DNA of 64,000 nt. Source: JBKQVT01 sp963727245 (GTDB lineage Bacteria > Planctomycetota > Planctomycetia > Pirellulales > Thermoguttaceae). The stretch covers positions 40,675 to 104,674 of the forward strand of contig CAVSFO010000019.1 in NCBI GenBank assembly GCA_963727245.1. Reading direction: 5' to 3'. The position numbers and the translations under genes are program-made. Positions 7,712 to 16,775 of this stretch are shown piece after piece. A model generated the notes under the pieces. The model was not told where the DNA came from and did no database searches. It worked only from the letters and a program-made list of their open reading frames with translations. Each line of letters opens with the position of its first letter. The stretch's first letter is position 1.

Positions 7712-9252
7712 TGGGCAAGCTCCCGATCGGCCTCGGTGTTCCATCGCTGGACCTTGAAGCTCCGCCAGTCGCCTTCCGCGGCATAGCTGACCGCGCAAAC
7801 GTCACTGTGCCGGTAACGCGCCAGGATCTCTGCGCGATAGCTCGGGAATGCGGGACGCCGGCCAGGCCAGTGGGCAGCCGGGCGTGTTCACGCGGATCAG
7901 GTCCCCACGGAATGCCGGCAGCCCGTTGCGCCACATGTTGGGGCCCCACATCAGGCCCGGCGGGCCGTAGGAGTCGGGCAAGTTGACCACGACCAGGGGC
8001 GTGCCGGCGTTGCGGGGGCCAATGGCCTCGATGGCCCGCCAGACGGCCTGCGACTGCCGATAGGCCCCGTCATAAAGGCCGGCCCGCTGCCAGGCCCAGC
8101 AGGCGTGAAGGACCAGCACGGCGGCCAGCAGGCCGATTTTCGCGGTGCGGAACTTCCACGGCGCGACCGCCAGCACGGCGGCGGCGAAGAAGAATGGCGA
8201 GCTGAAATAGAAGTAGCGCGACGTTGGCGCGGAGAGGAAGACATAAGGGAGTTGGCAGAAAAGAAAAATGCCCACGAGCAAGGGTATTCGCGCATCGCTG
8301 CGACAGCGGACTGCCAGGAACGCCATGAGCACCAGCGCGAGCCCCAAGCCGGCGGCCGACCAGTAGAACGCGGCCAGCCCATTGGGATAGAGACAGCGGA
8401 GCGGAGAGGTGAGGAAATAGTACGCGTAGCGAACCGGGTCCAACGACGGGTGGTAGCCGACCGCTTGGCCGCAGCAATACTTGACCAGGAGCACGCCGAT
8501 CCACGCGATCGCCGTCGGCCAGAGGAGGGAAACACAGCGGCGGCAGGCCGCCCGGACGATACCCGGCGGAAGGCGGAAGGAAGGCGGCCGGTCAGTCGGC
8601 AACCGGCGATAGGCGCGGAAACAGCAGCAGGCCGCGACGATGGGCAGCAGCATGATGCCCCAGCCCCAAATCGCCAGCGCCGCCAGTTGCACCAAGGGCG
8701 TGCCCCAGCGCACCAGCGCCTCGCCGCGCGGCGTCGTCGCGGAGAGCGACAACCAGACGGCGGCCAGCACGGTCGCTTCCACCAGGACATAGCCCAGGCA
8801 GCAGGCCCAGGCGATGGCCTCGAAGCCCGGGCGCTCAAGGCGAACAGCATGGTGATGACCCAGGCGTAAGGCCGGGCGACCGCCAGGCCGCGGACCAGGA
8901 TCAGCCACAGGAGGACGATATTTACGCCGTGGGCCAGCAGCGCGAGCAGATGCCAGGTGCCGCTGCCGATGACGCCCAGGGCGGTCAGCTTGAACAGCGC
9001 GGCGATGACCGGCGAGTAGTGTTGCGCCTCGACCGGGTGCAGCCAGGGCGTCGCCCCGGCGCGGGCGATCAGATCGAAGTCGTCGGAGAGGAAGCCGATC
9101 CGCGCCGGTCCGGCGCAGAACATCCCGGCCGCGGCCAGCCAGCAGGACAGGATCGCCGCCCCGGTCCAGATCGCTGACGACACAGGGGCGGGGGACGAAT
9201 TGCCGGGCCACGGCGGTTCCAGCGGCGGACAAATCGCGGCCTGGGCACTCAT
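7708..9252 (-). CDS. Upstream paralogue of the GT-C-like membrane protein, frame broken twice
   Basis: Nearly identical over long stretches to the gene at 6056-7711, so the two arose by tandem duplication. Compared with that copy, one base is missing around 8,838 (GCCCGGGCG against GCCCGGGGCG) and two bases are missing around 7,833 (CTCTGCGCGATAG against CTCTGCGCGCGATAG). Coding similarity continues after each break to the shared ending VSYAAEGDWRSF and then NTEADRELAQ. The stop overlaps the next start as ATGA, which suggests translational coupling. It is either a pseudogene or an intact gene with sequencing errors. I favour error, given how many other genes in this window show the same break type. 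Confidence 0.7.
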
Positions 9253-9380
9253 CGGGCAAGCTCCGCATCGGCCTGGGGGGGCGGCATGACAACGGGTGCG
9301 ATATCTTCCCAAAGCGGCGGTTTCGGGGCAAGGGCAGAATCAAGCAGCCCCGGGCCCGAAGAGAGCCACCTTAACCGGGG

Positions 9381-9665
9381 TTAGGCGACGAGGCCCAGGC
9401 CGCGCAGCCGCTCGATCCACTCGTCCACCGTCATGTCGCAGATTGCCAAGAGAAGGCAATTGTGCGGGCTCAGGTGCAACAGGTGAGGAATGTGGTCGTG
9501 TCCGGAAGACTTGCTCGAGCCGCGGCGGATTCCAAACGACGCTACGCGCACGTTGTCGTGGTACACAACGGCGAGATCGTGCGCCTTCCTGCCGGACCGG
9601 ATTTCCGCGTGCAGCTTGCCCACAAGCATGTCCGCGTGTGCGCGCGTGATGATCGTATGGCCCAT
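9381..9665 (-). CDS. Small protein paired with a HicB-like gene, possible toxin
   Basis: 94 residues: an N-terminal ITRAHADMLVGKLHAEIRSG, a basic glycine/serine segment with His residues (IRRGSSKSSGHDHIPHLL), and an acidic C-terminus (TVDEWIERLRGLG). The start is one base after the stop of the HicB-like gene, so the two must be co-translated. Size, order and partner suggest the toxin half of a toxin-antitoxin pair. However, the usual HicA double-stranded-RNA-binding signature is not clear, so I do not call it HicA. The function is inferred from position only. Confidence 0.6.
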   Translation of the reverse strand: MGHTIITRAHADMLVGKLHAEIRSGRKAHDLAVVYHDNVRVASFGIRRGSSKSSGHDHIPHLLHLSPHNCLLLAICDMTVDEWIERLRGLGLVA

Positions 9666-9666
9666 A

Positions 9667-10068
9667 TTACCGTCGTCGGATGGAGCTTTGCAGCACTGCT
9701 AGCTGGCGTTTCGCCTCCACGCCCAGCCGCTCCGCCGGCTCCGACTCAAGGTCCTCCAGGACCATGAGCATGACTTCCTTGAGGCCGTCGATCGCGTCTT
9801 GTTCGGTGTCTCCGGATGCAGAGATGTTAGCATCGAACACGCTCGCCACATATCCGTCGCCGACTGGCCGAACGACCGCTTGGAGGGGGCCGACAACGTC
9901 AAAAGGCTCCGGCGCAAAGCTGTTGATCGGAACCACCAGGGTCGTCTGGAGCTTTTCAAGGTCCGTCCTCAGGTCTCGGACCTCCCGTTCGAGTGCGGCA
10001 AGTCGGAAGTTTCGCCGCAGGGCTTCCGCCGCCCCGAGCGGATCAGAGACGATGACGACGTTGGGCAT
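9667..10068 (-). CDS. HicB-like antitoxin-family protein
   Basis: 133 residues from the ATG at 10068, which follows GAGCGCGG. The N-terminal part (PNVVIVSDPLGAAEALRR) leads into a short coiled coil (LAALEREVRDLRTDLEKL). The C-terminal half has the HicB-type pattern: a beta hairpin VVRPVGDGYVASVFDANISA, then GDTEQDAIDGLKEVMLMVLE. In HicB this partial RNase-H fold masks the toxin. A longer in-frame extension upstream to 10254 is possible, but it has non-coding character and would overlap the end of the neighbouring gene. It forms an operon with the 94-residue partner one base downstream. Confidence 0.7.
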   Translation of the reverse strand: MPNVVIVSDPLGAAEALRRNFRLAALEREVRDLRTDLEKLQTTLVVPINSFAPEPFDVVGPLQAVVRPVGDGYVASVFDANISASGDTEQDAIDGLKEVMLMVLEDLESEPAERLGVEAKRQLAVLQSSIRRR

Positions 10069-10084
10069 CCGGCCGCGCTCTGTC

Positions 10085-10213
10085 TCAAGGCCGCGCTCCG
10101 AAAAACGAAGTCCGTGGTGTTGAGACGTTCTTGGTTGTCCATTCCGGGGCGTCCCGCGAAATTGACTCGGCACCGGTTGGAAAAAGGCGATTGATATTGC
10201 GTTGTCGCGACAT
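10085..10213 (-). CDS. Possible 42-residue ORF between two genes
   Basis: ATG directly after the TAA of the upstream gene (TAAACAATG) opens a 42-codon frame, MSRQRNINRLFPTGAESISR and onward, ending 17 bp before the HicB-like start. The composition is unremarkable and no clear ribosome site precedes it. Its only support is its exact fit between neighbours, so it may be chance. Confidence 0.2.
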   Translation of the reverse strand: MSRQRNINRLFPTGAESISRDAPEWTTKNVSTPRTSFFGARP

Positions 10214-10216
10214 TGT

Positions 10217-10859
10217 TTATGCTCGACGGGTCTTTTCCAAGACGAAGCGGTCAAACCCGTCCTGCACCGTGCGGACGGCGCGTTCCAGGAAGTCGTTTTC
10301 GATGGCCGCCTCCTCGAACGCAGAGATCATCACGTCCACGCTCTCCAAATCGGAACTGACCTTCCATTCGAGTTCCGTGAACGGCTCTGCGCCTGACAGA
10401 CATGGTCGCCCCCGTAAAGGTCAACTCAGCACCCCCGGTGGACATCGCAATTCCGAAAGCCGCAGATATGATTCCCCGCTCGGGCAACATTACTCGGGGG
10501 ATATCAAACTCGCCGTCGACAACGCGAGCGGTTTTGAACCCGCCTATATTCTCTACGACCTCCTCTATGGCCGCTTGGACTTCCTCGATTGAATCGCCTG
10601 TCCTTGGAGGGGCGCCCTTGAAATAGCTTTCCCGCGCCAAATGCACGTCGATCCGAACGGTCCGGCTACGCACCTTCACGACCCTAAGGCGTACCCAGCT
10701 ACGTCCCTCAGCAGGACCATACAAAGCCTGGAGCGGCCGACGCGCCAATTCATCGGCCCATTTTGGGAGACTCTCGTCGGTCGGATAAAATCCTGTGGCG
10801 ACGGTAACCGTTCTGAGGAACTGGTTCTGGCCACACATATCGGGAAGGATGAGCGACAC
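10217..10859 (-). CDS. Hypothetical protein with one frame break, unknown function
   Basis: The N-terminal frame from 10859 reads MSLILPDMCGQNQFLRTVTV, and continues with WADELARRPLQALYGPAEG and an acidic IEEVQAAIEEVVENIGGF. After about 10,402 that frame turns into an Arg-rich non-coding-like tail, while the neighbouring frame reads a plausible ending (EPFTELEWKVSSDLESVDV, then EEAAIENDFLERAVRTVQDG and a TAA at 10217-10219). I therefore join the two frames into one protein of about 214 residues. I recognise no family. It lies upstream of the HicB-like/partner pair on the same strand and could be a third member of that unit. Confidence 0.55.
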
Positions 10860-11022
10860 GGCTTTGCCCGGCTACGGGAGATAGTTTGCGTGAAATGAGT
10901 TGGCGCCTCCGCGAAGCAATTCTAGCGTAACACCAGCAAGGTACAACAGCAATTCCCAGTACCCCATCCGGCGGGTGGGAGCTGCCGTTGGAATCGGATG
11001 ATACGGGCCTGCGCGGCCAACT

Positions 11023-12441
11023 TTATTCGACGTTTCCACCTGTTGGTGCCGGAAACGGCCGCGCGGCAAGCTGACGCCGCATCTCAGCCGCAATAAAAAA
11101 CGAGCCGGTGACGCAAATCAGGTCCTCCGGCCGGGCCAGCCGGCGCACCGCGTCCCAAGCGGCGGCCGGATCGCGGAAGACCGGATATTGCCGGCCGCTG
11201 AGTTGGTGAGCGATGGCCTGAAGCTCCTCTGCGGGCACGGCCCGGGGGTTGTCGAGGTATTGGGTAAACACCACCTCGTCGAACTGCCCCAGCAGACGCT
11301 CAATCATGCCGCGAAGGTCCTTTTCTTGCGTGGAGGCGAAAAGGAGCAAACGCCGGGCAGCGGTAAAACTCTCGCCCAGGGTCTCGATCAGGGCCTCGAT
11401 GGAGGCGACGTTATGGGCCCCGTCCAACACGACGGCCGGCCGCCGAGCGGCGACTTCCACCCGCGCCGGCCAGCTCGGGCCGGCCAGCCCGTGGCGGACC
11501 GCCTCTTCGGGAACCTTCCAGCCGGCCTGCCGCAACTGCCCCAGGGCGGCCAGGACCACGGCCATATTGGCCGCCTGATGCCGCCCCACCAGGCCCAGGG
11601 AAAGATCGCGGCACTCCTCGCCGGCAGCCGCCCGCCGCGTCGAGTGATAATCCATTTTGCCGGCCGCGGCCGCCTGTTCCAGATGCCGCGGCGGCCGGTA
11701 CTCGAAATCGAAATCTACGCCCTGCTCCAGCAACCGGCAGCGACGCCGGCGGCAGACCTCGCGGATGACCTGGCGGGGTTCGTCGGCCGTCACGCCGCTC
11801 ACGACCGGCACGGTGCGCTTGACGATGCCGGCCTTCTCGCCCGCAATCGCAGCCAGCGTATTGCCCAACTGCCGGGTGTGATCGAAGCTGATGCTTGTGA
11901 TGATCGAGACGGCGGGAGTGCAGACGTTGGTGGCGTCCAGGCGGCCGCCCAGTCCGACTTCCAACACGGCCAGGTCGATTTTTTCGCGGGCGAAGTGCAA
12001 GAGGGCTGCGGCGGTGAGGACCTCGAAGTAGGTCGGCCCGATCCGGCCGCCGCCGCGCCGGGCCGCCTGGCGGTCGAGGGTCTCGACCACCGGCCGGATT
12101 TCCGCCAGCAGGGCGGCGAACTGTGCCCCCGGGCAGGTCCGGCCGTCCACGGCGATCCGCTCTTCCACTCGTTCCAGGTGGGGCGAAGTGTACAGCCCGG
12201 TCCGATAGCCGGCCGCGGAAAGGATGGCGGCCAAGGCCGCCGCGGTCGAGCCCTTTCCCTTGGTGCCGGCCACGTGGACGATCGGCAAGCCCTTGTGCGG
12301 GTTGCCCAGCCGGGCCAGCAACTGTCTCATGTGCGCGAGGCGGAACTCGGCCAGGCCGTAGGGCATGATCCGCATCCGCTCGTAGTCGATGCGGTCGGCG
12401 AGGAACCGCAGGGCCGCTTCGTGCTGGTCGGGGCTCGGCAT
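11023..12441 (-). CDS. folC: Bifunctional folylpolyglutamate/dihydrofolate synthase
   Basis: 472-residue Mur-ligase-family enzyme that adds glutamate to folates (and, in bifunctional members, to dihydropteroate) with ATP. The P-loop is VHVAGTKGKGSTAAALA (about 55-71). The Mur/FolC helix motif VLEVGLGGRLDATN and SFDHTRQLGNTLAAIAGEKA follow, then the C-terminal glutamate-ligase domain with VVLDGAHNVASIEAL. The Mur-ligase start region DYERMRIMPYGLAEFRLAHM supports the ATG at 12441. It lies 36 bp downstream of the histidine-kinase gene on the same strand. The call is secure; whether it has both activities cannot be read here. Confidence 0.96.
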   Translation of the reverse strand: MPSPDQHEAALRFLADRIDYERMRIMPYGLAEFRLAHMRQLLARLGNPHKGLPIVHVAGTKGKGSTAAALAAILSAAGYRTGLYTSPHLERVEERIAVDGRTCPGAQFAALLAEIRPVVETLDRQAARRGGGRIGPTYFEVLTAAALLHFAREKIDLAVLEVGLGGRLDATNVCTPAVSIITSISFDHTRQLGNTLAAIAGEKAGIVKRTVPVVSGVTADEPRQVIREVCRRRRCRLLEQGVDFDFEYRPPRHLEQAAAAGKMDYHSTRRAAAGEECRDLSLGLVGRHQAANMAVVLAALGQLRQAGWKVPEEAVRHGLAGPSWPARVEVAARRPAVVLDGAHNVASIEALIETLGESFTAARRLLLFASTQEKDLRGMIERLLGQFDEVVFTQYLDNPRAVPAEELQAIAHQLSGRQYPVFRDPAAAWDAVRRLARPEDLICVTGSFFIAAEMRRQLAARPFPAPTGGNVE

Positions 12442-12477
12442 GGCAGGGATGCGAACTCAGGAGGGGGCGGGCAGAAG

Positions 12478-13220
12478 TCAGGCGCCCTCGGCGGGCAAGC
12501 GGGCGGGGACCGGCAATTTGACGGTCAACTGCGTGCCCCGGCCCAACTCGCTCTGCAAGGCGATCGAACCGCCGTGGGCCTCGATGATCTTCCGTGCCGT
12601 GGGAAGCCCCAGGCCGGAACCGCCGCTCTTCGTCGAAAAAAAGGCGTCGAAGACCTGTTCCCGCGTGTGCTCGTCCATGCCCAGGCCGGTGTCGATCAGG
12701 TCCAGGGCCACGCCCTCCGGCGTGCCGTAGGTGCGGACCACCAGTTGGCCGCCCTCCGGCATGGCCTGCTGGGCGTTGAGGACCAGGTTCAACAGCGCCC
12801 CGTGAAAACTCTCGCGATCCAGCAACACGGTGGGCAAATCGCTGGTCAAGTAATCGACGATCTCGATATGGGCTTCCTCCGCCTTGGGGCGAAAGAAGTC
12901 CAGCATCTGCTTGACCTGGAGGTTGAGATCGGCCGGTTCCAGCCGCAGGCGGCGGACCTTGGCGAAGTTGAGGAAATCGTCCAACAGGTCTTGCAGCCGC
13001 TGGCATTCCCGCTGCACGACCGCCACCTTCTTCAGCGCCCGGCGGTCCGGCGGCGATTGGCTGTCGCGGAGGTCCTCGGCCATGAGGTCCATGTTCAAGC
13101 GGATCGTCGACAGCGGGTTCTTGATTTCGTGGGCCAGCGCCCGGCCAGGCGGGCGATCTCGGTGTACTGATCGATCAGCCGCTTGCGGACGTCCTCGGCG
13201 CTGGGAGACGATTGGATCAT
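12478..13220 (-). CDS. Soluble sensor histidine kinase (HisKA + HATPase_c), one frame break
   Basis: The frame that holds the ATPase domain starts only at 13098 and lacks the phospho-acceptor. Upstream, the next frame reads MIQSSPSAEDVRKRLIDQYT and EIARLAG, then after one missing base at about 13,140 (GGGCG where GGGGCG is expected) ALAHEIKNPLSTIRLNMDLM, the H-box with its autophosphorylated His. The N, D/F and G boxes follow: LLNLVLNAQQAMP, LIDTGLGMD, DAFFSTKSGGSGLGLPTARK. Reconstructed length is about 247 residues, without sensor domain or membrane segments. No response regulator is adjacent, so the input and partner are unknown. Confidence 0.85.
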
Positions 13221-13292
13221 CACGACACCGCTGCGGGCCGCATGGTTAGAGCGGCCGAACGGACCGGGAGGGTATCCGGCCCCCGTGAACAG

Positions 13293-13526
13293 TTATGGCT
13301 CTTCCCGTTTCGTGGCACTGGCTTCTTTCTTCGGCCACTTCTGTTTCTCGACCGAGGCTCGCCAAAAGAAGGAAAGTCCGCACGCCACAAAGAGAGCGAT
13401 TACACCAAACGCGATCGCGCGGTAGTACGGTGACAACACCGCCCCGCCGAGAAGCACAATCGCTACGCTTACCAGTGCGCATTCGATGAACGCGCATCCG
13501 ATGAAGACTGCCAGGAAAGGTGGCAT
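13293..13526 (-). CDS. Small membrane protein, unknown
   Basis: 77 residues from the ATG at 13526, preceded by GGGAGAGG. Two hydrophobic segments (FIECALVSVAIVLLGGAVL and AIAFGVIALFVACGLSFFW) are followed by a strongly basic tail (KQKWPKKEASATKREEP). An in-frame upstream ATG at 13610 would add a 28-residue Arg-rich lead that looks non-coding. I recognise no family. Confidence 0.55.
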   Translation of the reverse strand: MPPFLAVFIGCAFIECALVSVAIVLLGGAVLSPYYRAIAFGVIALFVACGLSFFWRASVEKQKWPKKEASATKREEP

Positions 13527-13623
13527 CCTCTCCCGGTGGGATCTCTCGCGGCGGGCTCTCCTCTCCCAGAAGCGGGCGTGATCGCCTGGTGACACGCGAC
13601 ACATAACCACTCCCGTTTCACGG

Positions 13624-13690
13624 CCCCCTCACCCCGACCCTCTCCGGGCACCGACCGAAGGTTGGTCGGGAGAGGGGGGAGGGGAGAGGG
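13624..13690. repeat. Intergenic palindrome, CCCTCACCCCGACCCTCTCC family
   Basis: CCCCCTCACCCCGACCCTCT at the left and GGGAGAGGGGGGAGGGGAGA at the right surround CCGACCGAAGGTTGGTCGG. The second palindrome of this type in the window is at 434-467. It lies between pnp and the small membrane gene. Confidence 0.65.
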
Positions 13691-13698
13691 ATAAATCG

Positions 13699-15819
13699 TC
13701 ATTTCTTTTCGTCGCTTTGAGCGCCGGCGGCGGCGGCCTGCTCGCGGAGCACGGCCTTGCGGCTGAGCTTGACGCGGTCCTGGTCGTCGATGGCGATGAC
13801 CTTGACTTCCAGCTCGTCGCCGACCTTGCAAACGTCGGCCACGCTGGAGACGTATTGGTCGGACAGCTCGCTGATGTGGCAGAGGCCGTCTTTGCCGGGA
13901 AGGATTTCGATGAAGGCGCCGAAGTCCTTGACGCTGGCCACGCGGCCTTTGTAGATGCGGCCGACTTCCACCGAGGCGGTCAGGGCCTCGACGCGCCGCA
14001 GGGCCTCTTCGGCCGCTTCGGCCACGGTGCCGGCCACGGTCACGGTGCCGTCGTCCTCGACCTCGATCGAGGCGCCCGTCGCTTCCTGGATGGCGCGGAT
14101 CGTCTTTCCGCCCGGACCGATCAGCAGGCCGATCTTCTCCGGGTCGATGTGCGTCCGCAGCAGCCGCGGCGCCCAGAGGGAAATGCTCTCTCGCGGCCGG
14201 GAAATGACCGTGAGCATCTTGCGGAGGATCTCGATGCGGGCGTCGCGCGATTGGGTCAACGTGGCGCGGATGATCTCTTCGCTGATGCCGCGGATCTTCA
14301 GGTCGAGCTGGATGCCCGTGATGCCGTTCTGGGTGCCGGCGATCTTGAAGTCCATGTCGCCGAAATGGTCTTCGTCGCCGATGATGTCGGTCAACAGGAC
14401 CCAGCGATCGGCTTCCTTGACCAGGCCGACGGAGATGCCGGCCACGGGGTTGCTGATGGGCACGCCGGCGGCCATCAGGCCCAGGGTGGCCGCGCACACG
14501 CTGGCCATCGAGCTGGAGCCGTTGGACTCCAGGATGTCGGAGATGATGCGGATCGTGTAGGGGAAGGCGTCGGGTTCAGGCAGGACGGGCTTCACGCTCC
14601 GCTCGGCCAGGGCGCCGTGGCCGATTTCGCGGCGTCCCGGGCCGCGGATCGGCCGGCACTCGCCCACCGAGAACGGCGGGAAGTAGTAGTGGAGCATGAA
14701 TTTCTGCGAGTATTCCTCGACCAGGCCGTCCACACGCTGCTCGTCGCGTCCCGTGCCCAAGGTGACGGTGACCAGGGCCTGGGTTTCGCCGCGCTGGAAG
14801 AGGGCGGAGCCGTGTACCCGCGGCAGCAGGTCGATTTCGCATCCCAGCGGCCGCAAAGTGCGATTATCGCGGCCGTCGGCCCGGACGCCGGAGAGGATCA
14901 GCGCGCGGACCACCCGGCTCTCCAGGGCGTGCCAGGCAATGTTGAACTGCTCGGCGGCGATGGCGCCGGCGGCCGCGGGGTCCGGGATCAACTCGGCCAC
15001 CGCACGCTGCTTCACCGCCGCGCAGGCCTCGGCCCGGGCCTGCTTTCCCTCGGTCCGCTTGGCCTGCTTGAGGTCCTCGAAATACTTGGCCGACAGGGTA
15101 TCGATGAGGTGGTCGGGCTCGGGCACTTCGTACTGCGCCTTCACTGCGCCGGACTTTGCGGCCAGTTCTTCCTGCATGTCGCACAGTTGGCGGACGTAGT
15201 CGTGGGCGGCGGCGATGGCGCACGACATGACGTCTTCGGGCAACTCGCGGGCGAAGCCCTCGATCATGAGAATGGCGTCCTTGGTGCCCGAGACGATCAG
15301 GTCCAGATCGCTCTCCTCCAGGGCGTCATGGGTGGGGAAGGGCACGAACTCGCCGCCGACGTAACCCAGCCGCACCGAGGCGATCGGGCCGTGGAAGGGC
15401 ATCGGCGAGACCACCAGGGCCGCCGAGGCCCCGTTCATGGCCAGCACGTCGCCGTCGTTCTGGCGGTCGGAGGCCAGCACGAAGCTCATCACCTGGACTT
15501 CGTCGTGGAACCACTCGGGGAACGAGGGGCGGATGGGGCGATCGATGAGCCGGGCGGTGAGGACTTCCTTGGTGGTGGGGCGGCCTTCGCGCTTGAGGAA
15601 GCCGCCGGGAAATTTGCCCGCCGCCGCCACCCGCTCGCGATAATCGCAGGTCAGCGGAAAGAAGTCGATTCCCGTGCGTCCCGGGCCGGTCGCCGTCGCG
15701 CAGAGGACGACGGTATCGCCGTACTGGACCAAACAACTGCCGGCGGCTTGCTTGGCCAGCCCACCGGTCTCCAGGGAAAAAACGCTCGCTCCAATCTGTT
15801 TTTCTACTCGTACTTTCAA
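13699..15819 (-). CDS. pnp: Polyribonucleotide nucleotidyltransferase (PNPase)
   Basis: 3'-5' phosphorolytic exoribonuclease, a core subunit of the bacterial RNA degradosome. About 706 residues, the normal length. Two RNase PH domains flank an all-helical domain; the second PH domain contains FSVGECRPIRGPGRREIGHG. They are followed by a KH domain (IGLLIGPGGKTIRAIQEATG) and an S1 domain (GRIYKGRVASVKDFGAFIEI). I choose the TTG at 15819 (KVRVEKQIGASVF) as start: family homology begins there and it is preceded by AAGGCAGGAACGAACC. The next in-frame ATG far upstream would add 65 residues of low-quality sequence. It follows rpsO, the common gene order. Confidence 0.96.
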   Translation of the reverse strand: MKVRVEKQIGASVFSLETGGLAKQAAGSCLVQYGDTVVLCATATGPGRTGIDFFPLTCDYRERVAAAGKFPGGFLKREGRPTTKEVLTARLIDRPIRPSFPEWFHDEVQVMSFVLASDRQNDGDVLAMNGASAALVVSPMPFHGPIASVRLGYVGGEFVPFPTHDALEESDLDLIVSGTKDAILMIEGFARELPEDVMSCAIAAAHDYVRQLCDMQEELAAKSGAVKAQYEVPEPDHLIDTLSAKYFEDLKQAKRTEGKQARAEACAAVKQRAVAELIPDPAAAGAIAAEQFNIAWHALESRVVRALILSGVRADGRDNRTLRPLGCEIDLLPRVHGSALFQRGETQALVTVTLGTGRDEQRVDGLVEEYSQKFMLHYYFPPFSVGECRPIRGPGRREIGHGALAERSVKPVLPEPDAFPYTIRIISDILESNGSSSMASVCAATLGLMAAGVPISNPVAGISVGLVKEADRWVLLTDIIGDEDHFGDMDFKIAGTQNGITGIQLDLKIRGISEEIIRATLTQSRDARIEILRKMLTVISRPRESISLWAPRLLRTHIDPEKIGLLIGPGGKTIRAIQEATGASIEVEDDGTVTVAGTVAEAAEEALRRVEALTASVEVGRIYKGRVASVKDFGAFIEILPGKDGLCHISELSDQYVSSVADVCKVGDELEVKVIAIDDQDRVKLSRKAVLREQAAAAGAQSDEKK

Positions 15820-16091
15820 GGTTCGTTCCTGCCTTCCTTCACTGAAGGAGTGTGGCGGTGGGAAGCGTCTCTGGCACCGGCTCGATGGCCGGACGCGTGC
15901 AACACGTGGACACTTGGCGTAACGGCGGCCCCGAAGGCCCCCGTCAAGGGGCTGCCGGGACCACGCCAGTGAGAGGACAGTGTGCTGCGGCCCCGCAACG
16001 CGACGCGGTTGCACGAGGCCAAGCCGCTTCGGTCGCGGCCGCCGCTGTACACCCCCGGGCGAGCTCTCTCGGCTGAGAAAGGCCGGGGCGA

Positions 16092-16361
16092 CTACTTACG
16101 AATGTCGAGGCGCCGGATGATTTCCAGGTAACGTTGCGGATTGACCTTCTTCAGATAATCCAACAGCCGCCGCCGGCGACTGACCAACATCAGCAGCCCT
16201 CGCCGGCAGGCAAAATCACGCTTGTGCCCGCGAAGGTGTTCGGTCAGCCCGTTAATCCGGGATGTCAGAATGGCGACTTGGACTTCCGGGGAGCCGGTAT
16301 CCTGCTCCTTCCGTCGGAAGGTCCCAATCAACTCCTGCTTGCGCTCTTTAGTAATAGTCAT
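16092..16361 (-). CDS. rpsO: 30S ribosomal protein S15
   Basis: 89 residues, full length. Binds 16S rRNA early in assembly of the small-subunit platform. Signatures visible: TGSPEVQVAILTSRINGLTE, LRGHKRDFACRRGLLMLVSR, and the ending LDYLKKVNPQRYLEIIRRL. One unusual substitution is Cys in place of the common Ser/His in the HKRDFACRRGL segment. It sits directly upstream of pnp, as in many bacteria. The 272 bp between them holds GC-rich inverted sequences where a processing hairpin could form, but I cannot place one precisely. Confidence 0.98.
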   Translation of the reverse strand: MTITKERKQELIGTFRRKEQDTGSPEVQVAILTSRINGLTEHLRGHKRDFACRRGLLMLVSRRRRLLDYLKKVNPQRYLEIIRRLDIRK

Positions 16362-16665
16362 CGGTTACTGCGACTGCCCTACGTCGGCTGGCCGGGGATG
16401 CCCCTTGCTTTCGAAGCACAGCCCTCCCACCGTGTCTGCTAAAACGCTTCCCACCTAAATGCTTTGTTTAACAATACTGAAGCCACCAGTTTACTACTTC
16501 TCTATAGTTTTGCAATGGTGGAAAGGGGCAAGGGCAAGAAAAATTTTCGCCCGCTCCGGAGCATCCCCAACAGGAGGGGTTGGACTGGAAAAGCCGGGCG
16601 GGAGATGCTGTGCCACGGCTGTTTCAGCCGTGCTGCGATTGACGGGTTTTGCCCGACTTCCTCTT

Positions 16666-16748
16666 GTAGGGTGGGTCGAGCGGAGCGAGCCCCACCATCA
16701 GCTTTTCGCGGATTTTTGGTGGGGCTCGCTGCGCTCGACCCACCCTAC
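16666..16748. repeat. GTAGGGTGGGTCGAGC palindromic element (copy 1)
   Basis: GTAGGGTGGGTCGAGCGGAG at the left pairs with CTCGCTGCGCTCGACCCACC at the right, closing on CTAC. The loop contains the smaller pair CCCACCATC / GGTGGGG. This is the most abundant repeat in the window, with further copies at 19272-19455 (nested), 21902-21984, 40963-40993 (half), 41442-41541 and 58026-58107. Together with a small CCACGGCTGTTTCAGCCGTG hairpin at about 16,613 it accounts for the 400 bp between rpsO and the EF-hand gene. I see no gene there. Confidence 0.9.
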
Positions 16749-16775
16749 GGGTCTGCCAGCGTCAGGCCGGCCTGC

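Noticed and set aside
10872..11093. A 73-codon minus-strand frame after folC
   Set aside because: It overlaps the end of folC, has no ribosome site and no protein-like pattern.
11188..13170. A 660-codon plus-strand frame opposite folC and the histidine kinase
   Set aside because: Both minus-strand genes have intact family motifs; the frame has none.
13717..15972. A 751-codon plus-strand frame opposite pnp
   Set aside because: It is the complement of PNPase coding sequence, with no motifs and composition typical of an antisense frame.
15820..16091. Extending pnp upstream to an ATG at 16014
   Set aside because: The added residues (Arg/Pro/His-rich) do not resemble PNPase. A TTG with a ribosome site stands where family similarity begins.
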